The notes: generated from the letters alone by a model not told the origin. Shown: positions 1 to 12,277, counted from the stretch's first letter. The stretch: DNA of 64,000 nucleotides from Macrocystis pyrifera (GCA_031763025.1 JASSKH010000037.1:1240001-1304000), one strand, 5' to 3'. A program made the numbers and translations.

Positions 1-722
1 ATCGCAGCCCGCCCCCCACCGTAGTTATCATACGCTTTCGTCGTCTAGAAGCACGCATAACGTCTGCCACAGTCGGCATGTTTTCTACGTTTCGCTTGGT
101 CCTCGCCCCCTCATCCCATTTGTTCCTCGACTTTCAGATTTGGGGAAAATGGGAACGAGAAACCTACTTCTCGGTGCCTCCGTGATGGGGTCACGAGCCA
201 TACGCTGGCAGATCCCACCACGCTTGATGCGGCACGATGTACAATTATGTCTGTTATAGCAAGCAATTACAGGCACCTGAGATACGGTGCACCACTCACT
301 ACCGTGGGTTGCGATTTACTTGAAGCTAACGTAGGTTCGATGCGACTGTGACCAGACGCACCCGCCGAGAGACATGGCGGACGTAAGGGCAATCAATTGC
401 AACGACACTTCGGATTGACGGTCTATGAATATCAGTAGTATGATAAATATATACATATATTTATACTCCGTACAGTTTCTACCACGCGGGTACAGACGTG
501 AAACAGTTGTCGATTATACGTGATATGGACTTGATCGGTCAAAATAAGTGTCGCGGATGCAAAATATACTGGTTCATGCGCTCGCTGTTTTTCTGTGCGT
601 GTGTCAACGTTTTCGCGTATGCGCTTGAGAGGCGCGCCTGCGGGGCCACACTAATCCAAGAAAACAACACACTGCCGTACTACAGCAGTTGAGGCTAAAT
701 ACTAAGAAATACATCACTATAA
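1..722. other. No gene seen
   Basis: The open frames here are short, lack recognisable domains and have no repeat partner elsewhere in the window. The stretch ends at the TAA target site of the MITE that follows. Confidence 0.5.
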
Positions 723-1520
723 GGGCCCCCGGTCCTAACGAGGGAAGCAAAAAAAAAAAAATAAAAAAAAATAAAAAAAAAGAAGAGCAGAACTAAAGAG
801 AGCGCGAGTTTTATTTGTCAAATTCAAAAAATTAGTATTGATAGAGATCCCAATACCTCCGTTTTCACATTTCGTTTTTTCAAGTCCCGGAAAACGAAAT
901 GGATGCCAAATAAACGAAATATGGAATACCCAGGGTCGAAGAGGAACATCGGAGGAGCTCGAAGCGTTGGGATGAAGTTCCGATAAAGTTTCTACGACCG
1001 GCTGGCAAGCGCACGATGCCCGAGGTAGTGCACGTGACTGCCACGCGCGGCTTGTCTGCTGACGGCGCGAGCATATATCGGTAGGGAATCACCATGGGGT
1101 GCCCTCGCAAGAAACCGGGGGATCAGGAAGTGGCTGTGGCGGTATATTTTTCGACATGAGTCCCACTCAACATTCAAACGTCTGCCATCGAACAGCGATG
1201 GCCGATACACAAGTTCTAGAGCACTCCGGAAGGAGCGGGTTGGACCACGAGAAGCGCCTGCTGTGGAGGGTGCCTCACGTGTGCGAATTGTGTCTATGCA
1301 TCGCCGCTGTCGAGCGCTATCGCCGGGAATCACGTGCTCTGGCGGTTGAGTCATTCTGGAAAATTGCACCTCGTAAACATTCGACTCGGGTTCTTCTTTT
1401 AGTTTCGCTTTTTTTTTCTCGTTAGGACTCAACCTGCTGTTTTTTACGAAAAACGAAAGTCTGTTCGTTTTATTTTCGTTTTTTTTTTTTTTTTTTTTTT
1501 GCCCCCGTTAGGACCGGCCC
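723..1520. mobile_element. Harbinger-like MITE, copy 1
   Basis: The ends are inverted repeats: GGGCCCCCGGTCCTAACGAG on the left and the complement of CGTTAGGACCGGCCC on the right. A 3-bp TAA is present on both sides (720-722 and 1521-1523). A 3-bp TWA duplication with GGGCC-type ends is typical of PIF/Harbinger elements. Two further copies with the same ends and TAA duplications lie at 13540 and 15908, although their interior differs from this one. Inside are A-rich and T-rich subterminal tracts and overlapping antisense frames with no transposase motif, so it is non-autonomous. Superfamily assignment is inferred from the ends only. Confidence 0.7.
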
Positions 1521-1523
1521 TAA

Positions 1524-1829
1524 AAATTGAGGCTCGGCCTTTTTCGAAAATTAAGGAATTCGGTGGCTGTGGAATAGATCGAAGTTTCACACACGGCTTG
1601 CAAAGATGTGAGTTTCGACTAAATCCCCAGGATCTCACAGCTATTAAATAGCTGTTGTTTTTTATTTTATAGCTAACGTACTTCAAAATTTATAAAAAAA
1701 AATGAACGCAGCTCAAAGCGGCCGACCGAACAGGGAACACCAACATTGAAAGATCTCATCGGTCTATAGGGATGACGTGCATCGTTTCCATCTATTAATA
1801 GATGTACGTGACACGTTCGAATACTACTA
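1524..1829. other. No gene seen
   Basis: AT-rich sequence without a credible reading frame. It contains a TCTATTAATAGA word at about 1794, one of the TA-site words discussed in the findings. Confidence 0.5.
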
Positions 1830-2420
1830 CTCTGTAGCCGGCAGGTGTTGTTGTTTTCTTCACATTAAACCGTTCTTTCTACGCGTCGACATCCAGCACA
1901 ACCAGTGTCCATGCCGATTCTTCAAACCTAGAGAGATACAAGTTCTGTGGTCACAAAGCTACGCCACAGAGATACTACGTTGCCATGTATGTAATGCAAT
2001 GCCATGTCATCATACTGCGTACGACAGGCACGACATACACATTCCATGACCTAGAGAAACAAAAACGAAACAAAGAGAAAAAACAAAAACAAAAACAAAG
2101 ACAATTCGAAAGAGAAAAGAAACAAAAAAAGAAACAAAAATATACCTGGTATATGTATATACTTCAGTATAGCAACAAACCATCGTACCCCCACGTAGGG
2201 GACGTGGCAGACACTTGAAAAGAACGAGCTGGAAAAAAAAAGAAAAAGAAGAAAACACCACTAGTCGTCAACAGAGTTAAGACTAAGAACCAAGGTAAAA
2301 ATAACAGTCAAACCAAACAAAGCACAAGGCATGCTCCAGGTAGCGGCAGCAGTTTATGGTACGAGTAGCACAGCCAGGGTCTCCCTGCTGGCCCACACAT
2401 GCGTACGTTCGAATATCGAG
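1830..2420 (+). repeat. Dispersed repeat, copy A
   Basis: This stretch aligns by eye with 57440-58020. Shared blocks include the run after CTTCACATTAAACCGTT, the block around AGAGAGATACAAGT, CGCCACAGAGATACTAC, an A/C-rich low-complexity tract, and GTGGCAGACA with AAAAGAACGAGCT. The copies differ by many substitutions and small gaps, so the repeat is old. No terminal repeats or coding domain are visible, and its class is unknown. Confidence 0.55.
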
Positions 2421-3956
2421 CTACACACCATCGCGGAGTACTTTCTGTTTCGGGTATAGTTGCGTTTTGCCCACACGTTGAGACATGAGACCAGTACAAC
2501 AAGAGGTATTAATAGTAGCCCAAAAACTCAATTTGGGAGAGGTCGTATCTATGTGGTATGCGGTACAGCAGTGGGGGTGTGCCACACCAACACACTCTCT
2601 CGACCGACTGATAGAAGCCTTCCATTAATACTACAGGCACGGCCTACGGCCAACATTAACATTCTGTTTTACCTGCATACAGTGGCCCACGAATGAGAAA
2701 TAACGAAATGACATACCCGTATATACTATATTTTATACTCGTAGTATATACTATATTATACTCATAAAAGGTTCACCATTTTCTTGGGAGGGGGGGAGTG
2801 CTTTGATACCCCTTTGATGTCGACTATTACAAATATAACTGGTGATATCCACCGTATGTCGACGAGCAGCGTGAGCAGCGACCGTACGACTCCTTACATT
2901 CAACCATTGTGACTAGGACACCATGTTGTAGAATATCATCCCTCAATCACGCAGTGGCCGTTGCTGTGATCGTCAGCTTTTACCGTCAGTTTTCTCCTCT
3001 GAAGTCCCTAGAGGGTTGGGACATCGTGCTCAACGACGAGCGCTACGCTAAATCCTACTATTAACAGGTATAAAATACTGTTTGCAGTATATGCTCAAGG
3101 TTGTCCAAGGTTGGTGGCAAACAAGGTTCTACTGCTCGCCCGTATTACGTACGTCGTGTTTCTTGTTGGTGGGTGGTACAACTTATAACACTGGCCCACA
3201 CAGCAATACTGCTGCTGTAATACAGAGAGATGATGCACACACTACTTGCTGTAGTCCTACAGCAGCAGTACTGCAAAGCTGTTGGCAACAATCGGCTGTT
3301 TCTGCGACGCTGCCAGCTCTTGTTCGTCGTGCCGTCGATGGCATGCGCGCTGGCTGGTGCCCTCAGCAGCAGAATCTACCCACCTTGCGTGAGGGTGGGC
3401 CTCTACGGGTCGTATATACATACGCCCCGATCCCGAACGAGAACAATTCGTACAACTGTAGTAGCAGCACGAAGATAATCCCGAAACTATGATGCCTCGT
3501 ATTCAGACGAGAAATCTTCGATCTCACAGCAGCTAGCCCTGAGCTAGCTGCTGTTTTTAAAGAATAAATAAATACAATGTATGTAATATATGGTGCTGTT
3601 AACATCTACTTTAACTCGGTCGACGTTCTAGCAAAAATAATTCACCACTACTATTAGTCTCGAAGCTGTGTCGGTTTTTTCCCGACGGTAAGACAATTTT
3701 CGGCTTCGGCAAACGGCGGCCACCACCCCGACTCGAAACGCTAACCCCAACCGTAACCGTAACCAGAGGCCTGCTTGATTGGTGTGCCAGCTGGTCGTTG
3801 TGCTTGGGGAGGTACTATTTTCTATTCGGGCACATTATTTACGCATTTACGGAAGTTTACCTGAACGGGCAGATATACGGGAGACGCGAGATCCTTAAAA
3901 ACATATAGACCGCGGGTATTATGTATACCCTCGTCAGTATAAAATTGTATATGGCA
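2421..3956. other. No gene seen; AT-rich tract at 2715-2768
   Basis: A TATACTATATT-type AT-rich tract lies at 2715-2768. Reading frames at 3082-3492 overlap one another in two frames and on both strands without domain features, so I do not call a gene. Confidence 0.45.
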
Positions 3957-4031
3957 ACTCTGGACGGAAATATAATAACCGCTTTGTATAAGATGTCAAT
4001 ATCAAACGACGCCTATATTTCCGTCCAGAGT
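3957..4031. repeat. Perfect 18-bp inverted repeat (hairpin or very small MITE)
   Basis: ACTCTGGACGGAAATATA at 3957-3974 recurs as its exact reverse complement at 4014-4031, with a 39-bp AT-rich spacer. It could be a transcribed hairpin or the remains of a tiny inverted-repeat element. No second copy was noticed in this window. A TA dinucleotide run at about 4037-4060 follows directly. Confidence 0.6.
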
Positions 4032-4061
4032 GGCGTGTATATATATATATATATATATATG

Positions 4062-4749
4062 CAAGATCACTGAGGGTAAAACCTCCTACGAAGCTGGAAA
4101 GAAAAAGTGATGATGCAAAAAAAAAGAAAATGAAGGATAGGGTACGTGGTACGTAGACAACCGTCAATCTCCGATCACAGGTGCCAGCCATGAAGATGCA
4201 TTCCGGCCTGCTAGACCCGCCATCACGGATGTTCTTCATAATGGTTGACGTTGGGGATTAAAATCCCGAACGCTTCCGGGAAGCAAAGGGTCCTCCATGA
4301 GAACGCTCATCCATGCTCACTCTGTCCTATAGGATCCCTTCTTGCCAGACGCGAGGGAGGTCTTGTGGAGGCACCTCCATACCACATATCACGAAAAAAA
4401 AGTGCACGTCAAGGCTTCGGCCAAATCCGATCTCGACAAGACCGACGACATCGGAGGAGGCGACTTCCATCTATATATATATAGATATAAATACAATATA
4501 TATACCAGGTATGTAATTTCATATACGAGTACCAGGAATCTGTGAGTGTAAGTAATATCATCTATTAATCCTGCATTCCGGTAAGTTTAAAATTTCACAA
4601 ATTTCGAGCCACCACGTATACGACGTGGCCCGCCTCCAACGCTGAAAGTTGAAAGATACTTGAACCATCTGAACCCTGGGAATTTTCGAGAAAATCAGCT
4701 AAACTCAACACGGAAAGGCTCGAGTCAGAGCCATGGTTGCACCCTGATA
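4062..4749. other. No gene seen
   Basis: The three overlapping plus-strand frames between 4245 and 4545 cover the same DNA in different phases and end in AT-rich simple sequence. Confidence 0.5.
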
Positions 4750-4854
4750 TTACGGAGGACCATAGTAAATAGGACCTACGGTACAGACAAAAACGTGTAT
4801 ATTTACCTATTTTTACTAACAATATTTGGTCCTATTTACTATGGTCCCCCGGAA
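4750..4854. mobile_element. 105-bp TA-inserting MITE, copy 1
   Basis: Terminal inverted repeats begin TTACGGAGGACCATAGTAAA and end with the near complement. The right side is followed by TA. The same 105-bp length and ends recur at 47241, 58033 and 59134. TA duplication and very short length fit a Tc1/mariner-type non-autonomous element. There is no coding capacity. Confidence 0.7.
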
Positions 4855-4901
4855 TAGTGAATCTTTCCGGGGTTTTTGGCCGTGGTGCCTAAAGTCAACC
4901 A

Positions 4902-4941
4902 CCCGACCCGAAACCTAACCCGAACCCGAACCCGAACGCTA
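4902..4941 (-). repeat. GGGTTC/GGGTTA short tandem repeats
   Basis: On the minus strand this reads as about five units of GGGTTC or GGGTTA. A related run (CCGTAACCGTAACC) lies near 3745. The units resemble telomeric repeats superficially but are too few and mixed to call an interstitial telomere. Confidence 0.4.
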
Positions 4942-7087
4942 TGGGGTGACCAGTGCTTGGATGCTATGGCTTGTGAAATCCCTAGGTTGATTCGGCCGGC
5001 TTGGATGCTGTGCTTGGAAAGGCTCTAGGCTGATTTGGCCGGCTCGGGATGCCGTGGCTTGGAAAAACTTTAAGTTGGTTGGGCCGCTTGCAAAATACCC
5101 CTTAGCCAATCAGAGGGCGAAATTAGCCTACCTAGGGAAGACCCACTATCTGGGGGCAACCACTACTGCCGAGTCTTCGAAACAAGGCGCGACGAAAAAC
5201 CTTAATCAATTATACTCGGAGAACTCGGGCCTCGACTACTGCTCATGCTCCAAGGACTCTTGAGTATTTGGGCCTCCAGTCATGCACTATTCTCAATACT
5301 CGGAGTACGAAATACACCCGATACTCCGAGCAATACTGGGAGCATCTATCGATGGACTGTTGCTGAGACTCTCCGGCTCCTGGTCTTATTCTAGATGCTC
5401 TTCTGACGCCTTAACTCCAGCAGCGGCCGAACAAGCACTCACTCACGCTGTTCAGCAAGGAACGCAGCAAGCTACAGACACCTATGTATGGTTTGCCTTT
5501 CCCACTCTACCCGCAGCGGTATTGCATACCTGGTATACTGTTTGTTGTGAATATTGAGGTATGTGGTAGTGCTGCTGTGTGGTATATTGTCTGACGCACA
5601 CAAGTTGCGGCCAAATCGTACACTGCGGCGTGTATGTTACGAACAAAATAACAGACAAGGTAGAAGCAAAATTTTGATTTTCTTCCCTAAAGTTCTTGCC
5701 AATTTTTTTTTTTTTTCGAAAATGAAAAAAAAAAATGGTCGGGGTCCTGAATTTGGGGAAAACAGAAATATCTCTATCTTAATTTCTCAAAAAAGAATTT
5801 GTCATTTTGAGCAATCAGTCTTCGGGTGTGATCGCAAAAACATGAAGAGAAAGTTATGTTGCGTACGAAGCAAGCAGTACTGCTGCTGACTATATACACC
5901 AATACAACACAATTGGTGCGTTTCGACTCCTATCAATATGTTTCCTCGTACTCGTATCATAGTCTGTACTTGCACAAAAAAGGCGTCCGCTATCATAGCA
6001 AAAAAACGCCAACTTTGGCATCGAGGCTCAATTTCTGATTTTGTTGTCAACATTGGAGCACAGGCGTTAGAATAGCACCCGACCCTGAGCAACGTTTCTG
6101 TGGTGCAGTTTCGTGAAACAACGAGAGCCTCAATTTATTACGACCAACAACCCTGCACCGTTTCTGCGGTGAAATATCATACCTGGTACCTGGTATTTAT
6201 TAAACGTGAGACGACGAGCCTCAAATTCTCACTCGTACGACCGATTTTCTTGACTGCGGGCGCCTTCTATATGAGGAATATAAATATTGATCGCACCTCT
6301 GCAGGAATCCCATGCTTGAAGCTAACTGGTGTTTGAACTGGGCATTCTAGCTGTGGTTGAAGGAGTTTGAGGTTCGATGCCATCGATACTGCTGTGTGTA
6401 CTTCATTTCGGGGTTCAATACTCTAGATACTGATGTACCTAAGGTACTTCAATATTCTGGATACTCCCTGCACTTCAAATATATATGGATCATGTACTGG
6501 CATCTAATAATACTGTTTGTACTTCCAAGCATGCTTTCAATTTCGTACTGCGAGGTGCAGTTGTTTTACTCGCAGTAGTTCAAGGTTCCATACAGCCGAG
6601 GCACTGCGGGTTAGGGTATTACTCCGGAGTATTTTATTCGACTCCTGAAATAATTTGCGGGTCCAATACTCTGGATGGATACTCTGAGTACTGCAAGTAC
6701 TTTGGATGTTTGTACTGCGTGTACTGCTTGTACTCGGGGCTATGTGTTGCTCATAGTCCCAGTACCCGCAGTATGTGGGCCTTGAGTACTGCTCATACTT
6801 CGAGTTCTCGGAGTACTTAGGCCGCCAGTACTGTAATACTCTCAGTACTCGGAGTACGAAAATACTCGATACCTCGAGTATACTCGGCGTGTGAAGTGTA
6901 CTGGGAGCATCTGTGCACGGTTGGTTGTGAAAAAACAGAAGTATGCATTAATTTATTATTATTAGGCTTGCCATCCGACAATGTGCAGCATGAGCTTCAC
7001 CGTTGATAGATCCAAAATATTCCTGAAAGAAGAAATCCCCGGAAACAAATTGAAATATGTTTTTTCAAGTGTGATAACTTGTTTTTT
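4942..7087. other. No gene seen; region rich in AGTACTCGG-like words
   Basis: Degenerate AGTACTCGG, GAGTACT and TACTCGAGTA words are dense at 5210-5350 and 6410-6910. They create short open frames on both strands. Double TACCTGGTA words occur at 6180-6195. Nothing reads as a conserved protein. Confidence 0.5.
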
Positions 7088-7918
7088 CAGGGCTTTTCGC
7101 GGGTCATGACCCGACCCGCGGGTCGGGTCACGGGGTGTTCAAAATGTCACGGGTCGGGTCGGGTCGGGTCAGGAAGTGTTCAAAATGTCACGGGTCGGGT
7201 CGGGTCGGGTCAAGAGGTTTTCCAATCTCACGGGTCGGGTCGGGTCAGGTCAAGAGTTTTTCAAATCTCACGGGTCGGGTCGGGTCGGGTCAAGAGGTGA
7301 TGAAAAACTCACGGGTCGGGTCAGGGCATGACCCGTGAGAAACGGGTCACTCGCGGGTCGGGCCAGCGTGACCCGCGAGTTCTTTTCTGCTGACCCGCGG
7401 GTCGGACCCGCGCATCCTGCCCGCGGATCCGACACTCAAAACGCTTCCCGCTCTCTTACCCAAAGGTTTTTCTCGTACAAATACTCAATGATAGTCCTTT
7501 GGTATCTTATTCAAACATTAAAACACTGCTAAATCCATATACGCATGCCGGCATCCATTTATACCCACTACAGACAGGCTACATATCGCTTGTGGGCATA
7601 AAAATGAATATTAAATTATTTTTGAAGTGTCGACCCACGGGCCGGATCCGCAGGCCGGACCTGCGGGTCAAGATAAATAGTCTCGCGGGCCAAGGTGACC
7701 CGACCCGCATAAAACCCGTGTCTCACGGGTCAATCCGAAGGTGGCGGGTTAGGTCGGGTCGGGTCAGGGGGTTTTGAAATCTCGCGGGTCGGGTCGGGTC
7801 GGGTCAAGAGGCTTTCAAAATCTCGCGGGTCCGGTCGGGTCAGTCGCGGGTCCGGTCGGGTCAGCTGACCCGACCCGACCCGACCCTTGAGATTTGACCT
7901 GACCCGCGAAAAGCCCTG
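7088..7918. mobile_element. hAT-like non-autonomous element with dense GGGTC subterminal repeats
   Basis: Perfect 19-bp terminal inverted repeats (CAGGGCTTTTCGCGGGTCA) sit at 7088-7106 and 7900-7918. The flanks share GTTTTTT, compatible with a target duplication of about 8 bp. Short ends starting CAGGG and 8-bp duplications are typical of hAT elements. Inside, CGGGTCGGGTC arrays (about 7100-7340 and 7740-7890) are organised in units of about 40 bp. hAT elements often carry subterminal transposase-binding repeats, which may explain them. The middle (about 7440-7620) shows no transposase. Confidence 0.75.
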
Positions 7919-8580
7919 GTTTTTTTCACTGTTCTTTAATTTATTTAATTTTCGGCATGGACTTCAACCTCTGCTCCCGACCGCAGTTTGGGTCACACGT
8001 TTGTGTGCTTGTGTGCGCCGTATTAAGCAAGGTCGTGGTCGCTAAAATCAACAAATAGAAAGCTGATTTAATCACGGCCACTTGACTAAAATCAAATAAT
8101 CATGATCAAGCAACCGGAAAGGGCAAAAGCCCAAAACAGGTACACCTGTTCCATTTGCGCCAAAACAAGATACATTCTGAAACTAAGACACATTCTGAAA
8201 CCAGGTAAAATCACACGCCACAAGCGGTTTGGCCATGATAAATCACAAACATGTTTTTAGTTTGCGCTTAAAAGTGAGCATGAGGCCACAAAAAAATTAA
8301 TGATTATGTTATCGTGAGGGTATATATAGGCACCACGGGCTCCATTCGGACCTGCGGAGGGTCACCAGGCTTTGTTTTTTTCACGATGAAAACCTCTTGC
8401 TCGGCACAAAGTTTTTGAGCCATATTGGAAACTGAACCCACCTCGACGCGGGGTGGGGCCGACGAACTGCCGTCTGTGTCCACGGTGCTCTATCGCTCTG
8501 ACTATGTGACCATGCACATCACAGTACAAAGCAATACCAGTACACATGACAGATGGTAAATAAACCACATCGTACACCCC
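7919..8580. other. No gene seen
   Basis: AT-rich sequence with no credible frame or repeat partner found in this window. Confidence 0.5.
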
Positions 8581-9760
8581 ATAGATACATAGATATACTT
8601 ATAGATCTCTCAACCTCTGAGCGTGCTCGGTTGGTACATCCCTGGCCTCTCAGAGCTCCCACTTGGGAATCGCCTCCGTTTATTACTTGCCGGACCGTTC
8701 CAGCGAGTCTTTGTTTTCTCCATTTCTCGTCGTACTTTCAGTCCTTCTTCCTTTTTTTCTTCTTTCGTTTCGTGTGCGTGCGTGTACTCCGAGCACGGTC
8801 GCGCGGGCGAACCCGGCACCGTCGCGGGTGTCAGCGGGTGCTGGCGAGTAGAGGGGGAGTTGCAAGGAGAGCGCGGTCGCCGCTTTCGTGCCTAGGCGTC
8901 GCGTGTGTCTCGAGACACGAGGGATGCATCAATAGGCTCTGTCTGGCCTCCATTTGTGATTTTGGATAGAGTACGTACGAGTATTTAAGGGTCGTTCGGG
9001 ATTGTAAGATAATATTGAAGCGGTGCTTATTTTTGCGACCGGGCTGAGAGTCACAAGAGGGAGGTACCCCGAATGAGCACCAGCATTGTCGAGCTTGCGT
9101 CGAGGTCCACGGTGAGCACCGGGCTTCACGCGACGCGGGCGACGGGGCTCACTGTGGAAGAGATGGGGGGAAGCTTTACCCGGACTGAATCGGTGGCGAG
9201 ATGGTCGCGAGAGGGGCGGGCGGCGTACGAGGCTGAGAGAGAAGCTCTGCTGTAAGATTTTTTCTTTTTTTTTCATTTTTTTATTTTTTTGACTGGTGTA
9301 AGGTGTTCCACTCAAGTAGTAAATTATTACACGAAAGGGGACGGGGATTTTTTTTCTTTTAGAAATTTTCGGTTTCATTTTCGTTGTTTTTGCTGTGTTG
9401 CTGCTGTGCCGTTCTGTGCTTTATCTTTCGTACATCACGACGAGTACACAGACACAGAGCATATTGAAAGAAGAAGATATGTACCCTCCCTGGGGTAAGT
9501 ACTTATGTACGACGTATGAGCGAGCGTAGCGGAAAACCGCCCGCGACGCGAAGCATATGTGGCGTCCGAGCTGTTTTCTCCTGAAGCATGGTGGCGGGAT
9601 TCTTGGCATTATCAAGTCGCCAGTTTGCAGCTAACTACAGGGGCCATAAAAAAAACAATATTCAATCATGGACCTCTGTCCGCTTCGCATAATTTGATGT
9701 TTCCTTCCTGAGCGAGCGTAGCGGGCGGCGTAGGCCCCCCGCGGAGCGAAGCGCCTTGTA
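8581..9760 (+). repeat. 1.17-kb tandem repeat, unit 1
   Basis: First of five tandem or near-tandem units (others from 9761, 18411, 25341 and 27664) plus a solitary unit at 55121. Landmarks in order are GAGCGTGCTCGGTTGGTACA, a CT-rich tract, a GC-rich block, a TATA-like TATTTAAG (8982-8989), the 60-codon ORF at 9073, a T-rich tract, a second T-rich/TGCTGTGTTGCTG block, two GC-rich hairpins (GCGGGCGG with CCGCCCGC) and a terminal ACATACATACAT. Divergence between units is low, so amplification is fairly recent. Whether the unit is a satellite, a repeated small gene or part of a transposon is not decided. Confidence 0.8.
9073..9255 (+). CDS. Small ORF of repeat unit 1 (60 codons), unknown function
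   Basis: The ATG lies 84 bp after a TATTTAAG box. The product has a Ser/Thr-rich N-terminal half and a charged, probably helical C-terminal half around VARWSREGRAAYEAEREALL. The reading is intact in units 1, 2 and 5. It is broken in unit 3 (early TAG), unit 4 (ATG changed to ATA, plus frame loss) and unit 6 (frame loss). The stop TAA overlaps a good splice donor (CTGCT|GTAAGA at 9252), and a T-rich tract ends in TTTTCTTTTAG at 9362. The frame may therefore be an exon joined to a frame after 9362 that stays open to about 9498. I recognise no family. Confidence 0.4.
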   Translation: MSTSIVELASRSTVSTGLHATRATGLTVEEMGGSFTRTESVARWSREGRAAYEAEREALL

Positions 9761-10543
9761 CATACATACATAGATATACTTATAGATATCTCAACCTCTG
9801 AGCGTGCTCGGTTGGTACATCCCTGGCCTCTCAGAGCTCCCACTTGGGAATCGCCTCCGTTTATTACTTGCCGGACCGTTCCAGCGAGTCTTTGTTTTCT
9901 CCATTTCTCGTCGTACTTTCAATCCTTCTTTCCTTTTTTCTTCTTTCGTTTCGTGTGCGTGCGTGTACTCCGAGCACGGTTGCGCGGGCGAACCCGGCAC
10001 CGTCGCGGGTGTCAGCGGATGCTGGCGAGTAGAGGGGGAGTTGCAAGGAGAGCGGTCGCCGCTTTCGTGCCTAGGCGTCGCGTGTGCCTCGCGACACGAG
10101 GGATGCATCAATAGGCTGTCTGGCCTCCATTTGTGATTTTGGATAGAGTACGTACGAGTATTTAAGGGTCGTTCGGGATTGTAAGATAATAATCAAGCGG
10201 TGCTTATTTTTGCGACCGGGCTGAGAGTCACAAGAGGGAGGTACCCCGAATGAGCACCAACATTGTCGAGCTTGCGTCGAGGTCCACGGTGAGCACCGGG
10301 CTTCACGCGAGGCGGGCGACGGGGCTCACTGTGGAAGAGAGGGGGGGAAGCTTTACCCGGACTGAATCGGTGGCGAGATGGTCGCGAGAGGGGCGGGCGG
10401 CGTACGAGGCTGAGAGAGAAGCTCTGCTGTAAGATTTTTTCTTTTTTTCTTTTTTCTTTTCTTGACTGGTGTAAGGTGTTCCACTCAAGTAGTAAATTAT
10501 TACACGAAAGGGGACGGGGATTTTTTTTCTTTTAGAAATTTTC
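9761..10543 (+). repeat. 1.17-kb tandem repeat, unit 2, 5' part
   Basis: Matches unit 1 until AGAAATTTTC at 10543, then breaks into unrelated sequence. The missing 3' part resumes at about 18015. The unit is therefore split by a 7.5-kb block. Confidence 0.8.
10250..10432 (+). CDS. Small ORF of repeat unit 2 (60 codons), unknown function
   Basis: Same ORF as in unit 1 with three visible amino-acid differences (S4N, T21R and M31R relative to unit 1). The same ATG context (CCCCGAATGAGCACC), stop/donor overlap CTGCTGTAAGA and upstream TATTTAAG are kept. The downstream candidate acceptor is present, but the sequence after it is cut off by the 7.5-kb insertion. Confidence 0.4.
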   Translation: MSTNIVELASRSTVSTGLHARRATGLTVEERGGSFTRTESVARWSREGRAAYEAEREALL

Positions 10544-11616
10544 AAGTATAGCCCGCAGCGTGCACTTGCACTGCACGCGGATCCCAGTGAGATCCTGCAC
10601 ACGAAGTTCAGGATTGGCCAAAAAGACGAGGCTATCCCGCCGCACGAGGTATTAGGTCGCAGGAAGTGCCCAATAAGAACATAATGCTCACGTTTTGGAG
10701 AACGCTAAGAAAAATGGGATAAGAAAAACGGCTCAGAAGTGGTGAACCCGGTTGTTTGAAGATGGCGCCCCAATAATAAATACCTCAGGCTTGCCCAGAT
10801 TAGGTGTGTCTTGTTCGCGGACCCATACTGCACTAACTCATCGCCACAACAGCATGTGGTCACAGGACAGGCTCCAGTAACCCTGGTGATGACTACTAAT
10901 AGGGCCCAGTCTTATCAAAATCGGCACCGGTATTATAAAAGCCCGATGAGAGTGTCTTCTGTATCACGCCGCTTGTAAATAAAGATGACGTTGAACCACT
11001 CACTCGGCCGTACTCACAGCTGCTCTACGGCATCAGAACAGATAGCCATGCCCTTTCCCGTGAGGGTGGGGTTCACGTACGCCCATGTTCCGTTCAACCG
11101 TGTTCGTGTACCAAAATAACGCGGGAAGAGCTCGAACTAACGTGGCGACAGAGGCAAAGTAGGCAAGCTGTTCTCGTTGTGGTGCTTCCGGTGGAGGCGC
11201 GCTCAACGGCAGAGTCGACATCACGCGCCCACTACCGAAGGTCGCTCCACATGGCCGATTGGACGAGTTGGACAAGGCCGGACTGCGGTAGGCGAAGATC
11301 ACTCTGCCGGAGCTGCAGCACACTCACCCCCCAACCGGGCGGAGGAATGAACGGTGGATAGGTCACGTTAGCGACGTCCCTCCTGAAGGCGACAAATAGG
11401 ACAGATCCACCTTGTTGCTGCTGTCGTCCACCAAACGCACGCCAACATTCTAAGGGGCCGTCCTCCACAGCGTTCGCTAGGCCATTTTCATCGTAGGGCA
11501 GGCCGTCGTCAACGCGGACTTCGTGTACTTGGCGAGGAAGAGGCTGGTGTGATACCATTCGCGCGAACCCAGGAAGGGACGATACCACGACCGCTGATCC
11601 ACATAACAACACGCAA
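10544..11616. other. Left part of the 7.5-kb block; no supported gene
   Basis: Begins abruptly inside repeat unit 2. Minus-strand frames at 11033-11323 and 11232-11630 may continue the decayed gene to the right, but they show no motif that I can defend. Confidence 0.4.
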
Positions 11617-11964
11617 TCAGTGGTAGGCATCTCTCGTCAGAACCTGTAGAAAATACTTGTGGCGGATAATATCGTCCACGCAAGAGCGGTGAAAAGTGTG
11701 TCCAAAAGGCAGCTCGACCGTGCCGTAAGGTGACAAGTGTTCCTCAGTTGAGATGAGTTGATTGCAAATAGCACTTCCTACGTATTTGGCAAGAGCAGCG
11801 TGTTTTTCTAAACTTGTGCCGAACGAAGTCTTCCGGGAGCTGATTGCGGCTGCTATGTCTATATACCCAAACCAGGAGATGTGCGTGTAGAGTGAGCCTG
11901 AATTGATTGCTCCTCCGTCATGCCAATGTATGCTTTGGCATTTTCCCCAGGGTTCTGCCGTCAC
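11617..11964 (-). pseudogene. Decayed gene, C-terminal segment with RING-like residues
   Basis: This frame reads as an ordinary globular sequence and contains ICNQL, then PFGHTFHRSCVDDIIRHK. The second part resembles the central His-x2-Cys of a RING-H2 finger. The last Cys pair is missing in this frame, and the first pair is incomplete. It lies downstream (minus strand) of other gene-like segments at 12278-14522 that may belong to the same locus. Function unknown; a ubiquitin-ligase-type zinc finger is only a possibility. Confidence 0.3.
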
Positions 11965-12277
11965 CGTCAGAAGCGCCCACTCTCAGCACAGGTTCGAAAA
12001 CCGCTTGATTGGGTAGTTTCGCGAAATAATGTTGCCGATGCAACAGGGCCGTCCGCAACGGTTGTTAGCCGCGTCACATAATCGGGCATCAGTTCGTGGC
12101 ATGTCGATGGAAGATCTATGTCATGGCCGCCGTAGTTCATGACGAGTGGAAGGATTATTCGTCAGCTTAAAAAACGTCTCGCCTGGTGGCATCAGCACTG
12201 ATATAGCTTCAGTTCGTGTTTTGTTTATGCCATCATCCGTCAACGTATAGAATCAGGTGAGCTAGCCTGCAGAGTTC

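Noticed and set aside
4902-4941. Interstitial telomere repeat
   Set aside because: Only about five mixed hexamers (GGGTTC and GGGTTA). Too short and irregular.
8610-8969. Frames in the 5' part of the 1.17-kb repeat (several strands and phases)
   Set aside because: GC-rich and T-rich tracts leave most phases open. The frames differ between units and overlap one another.
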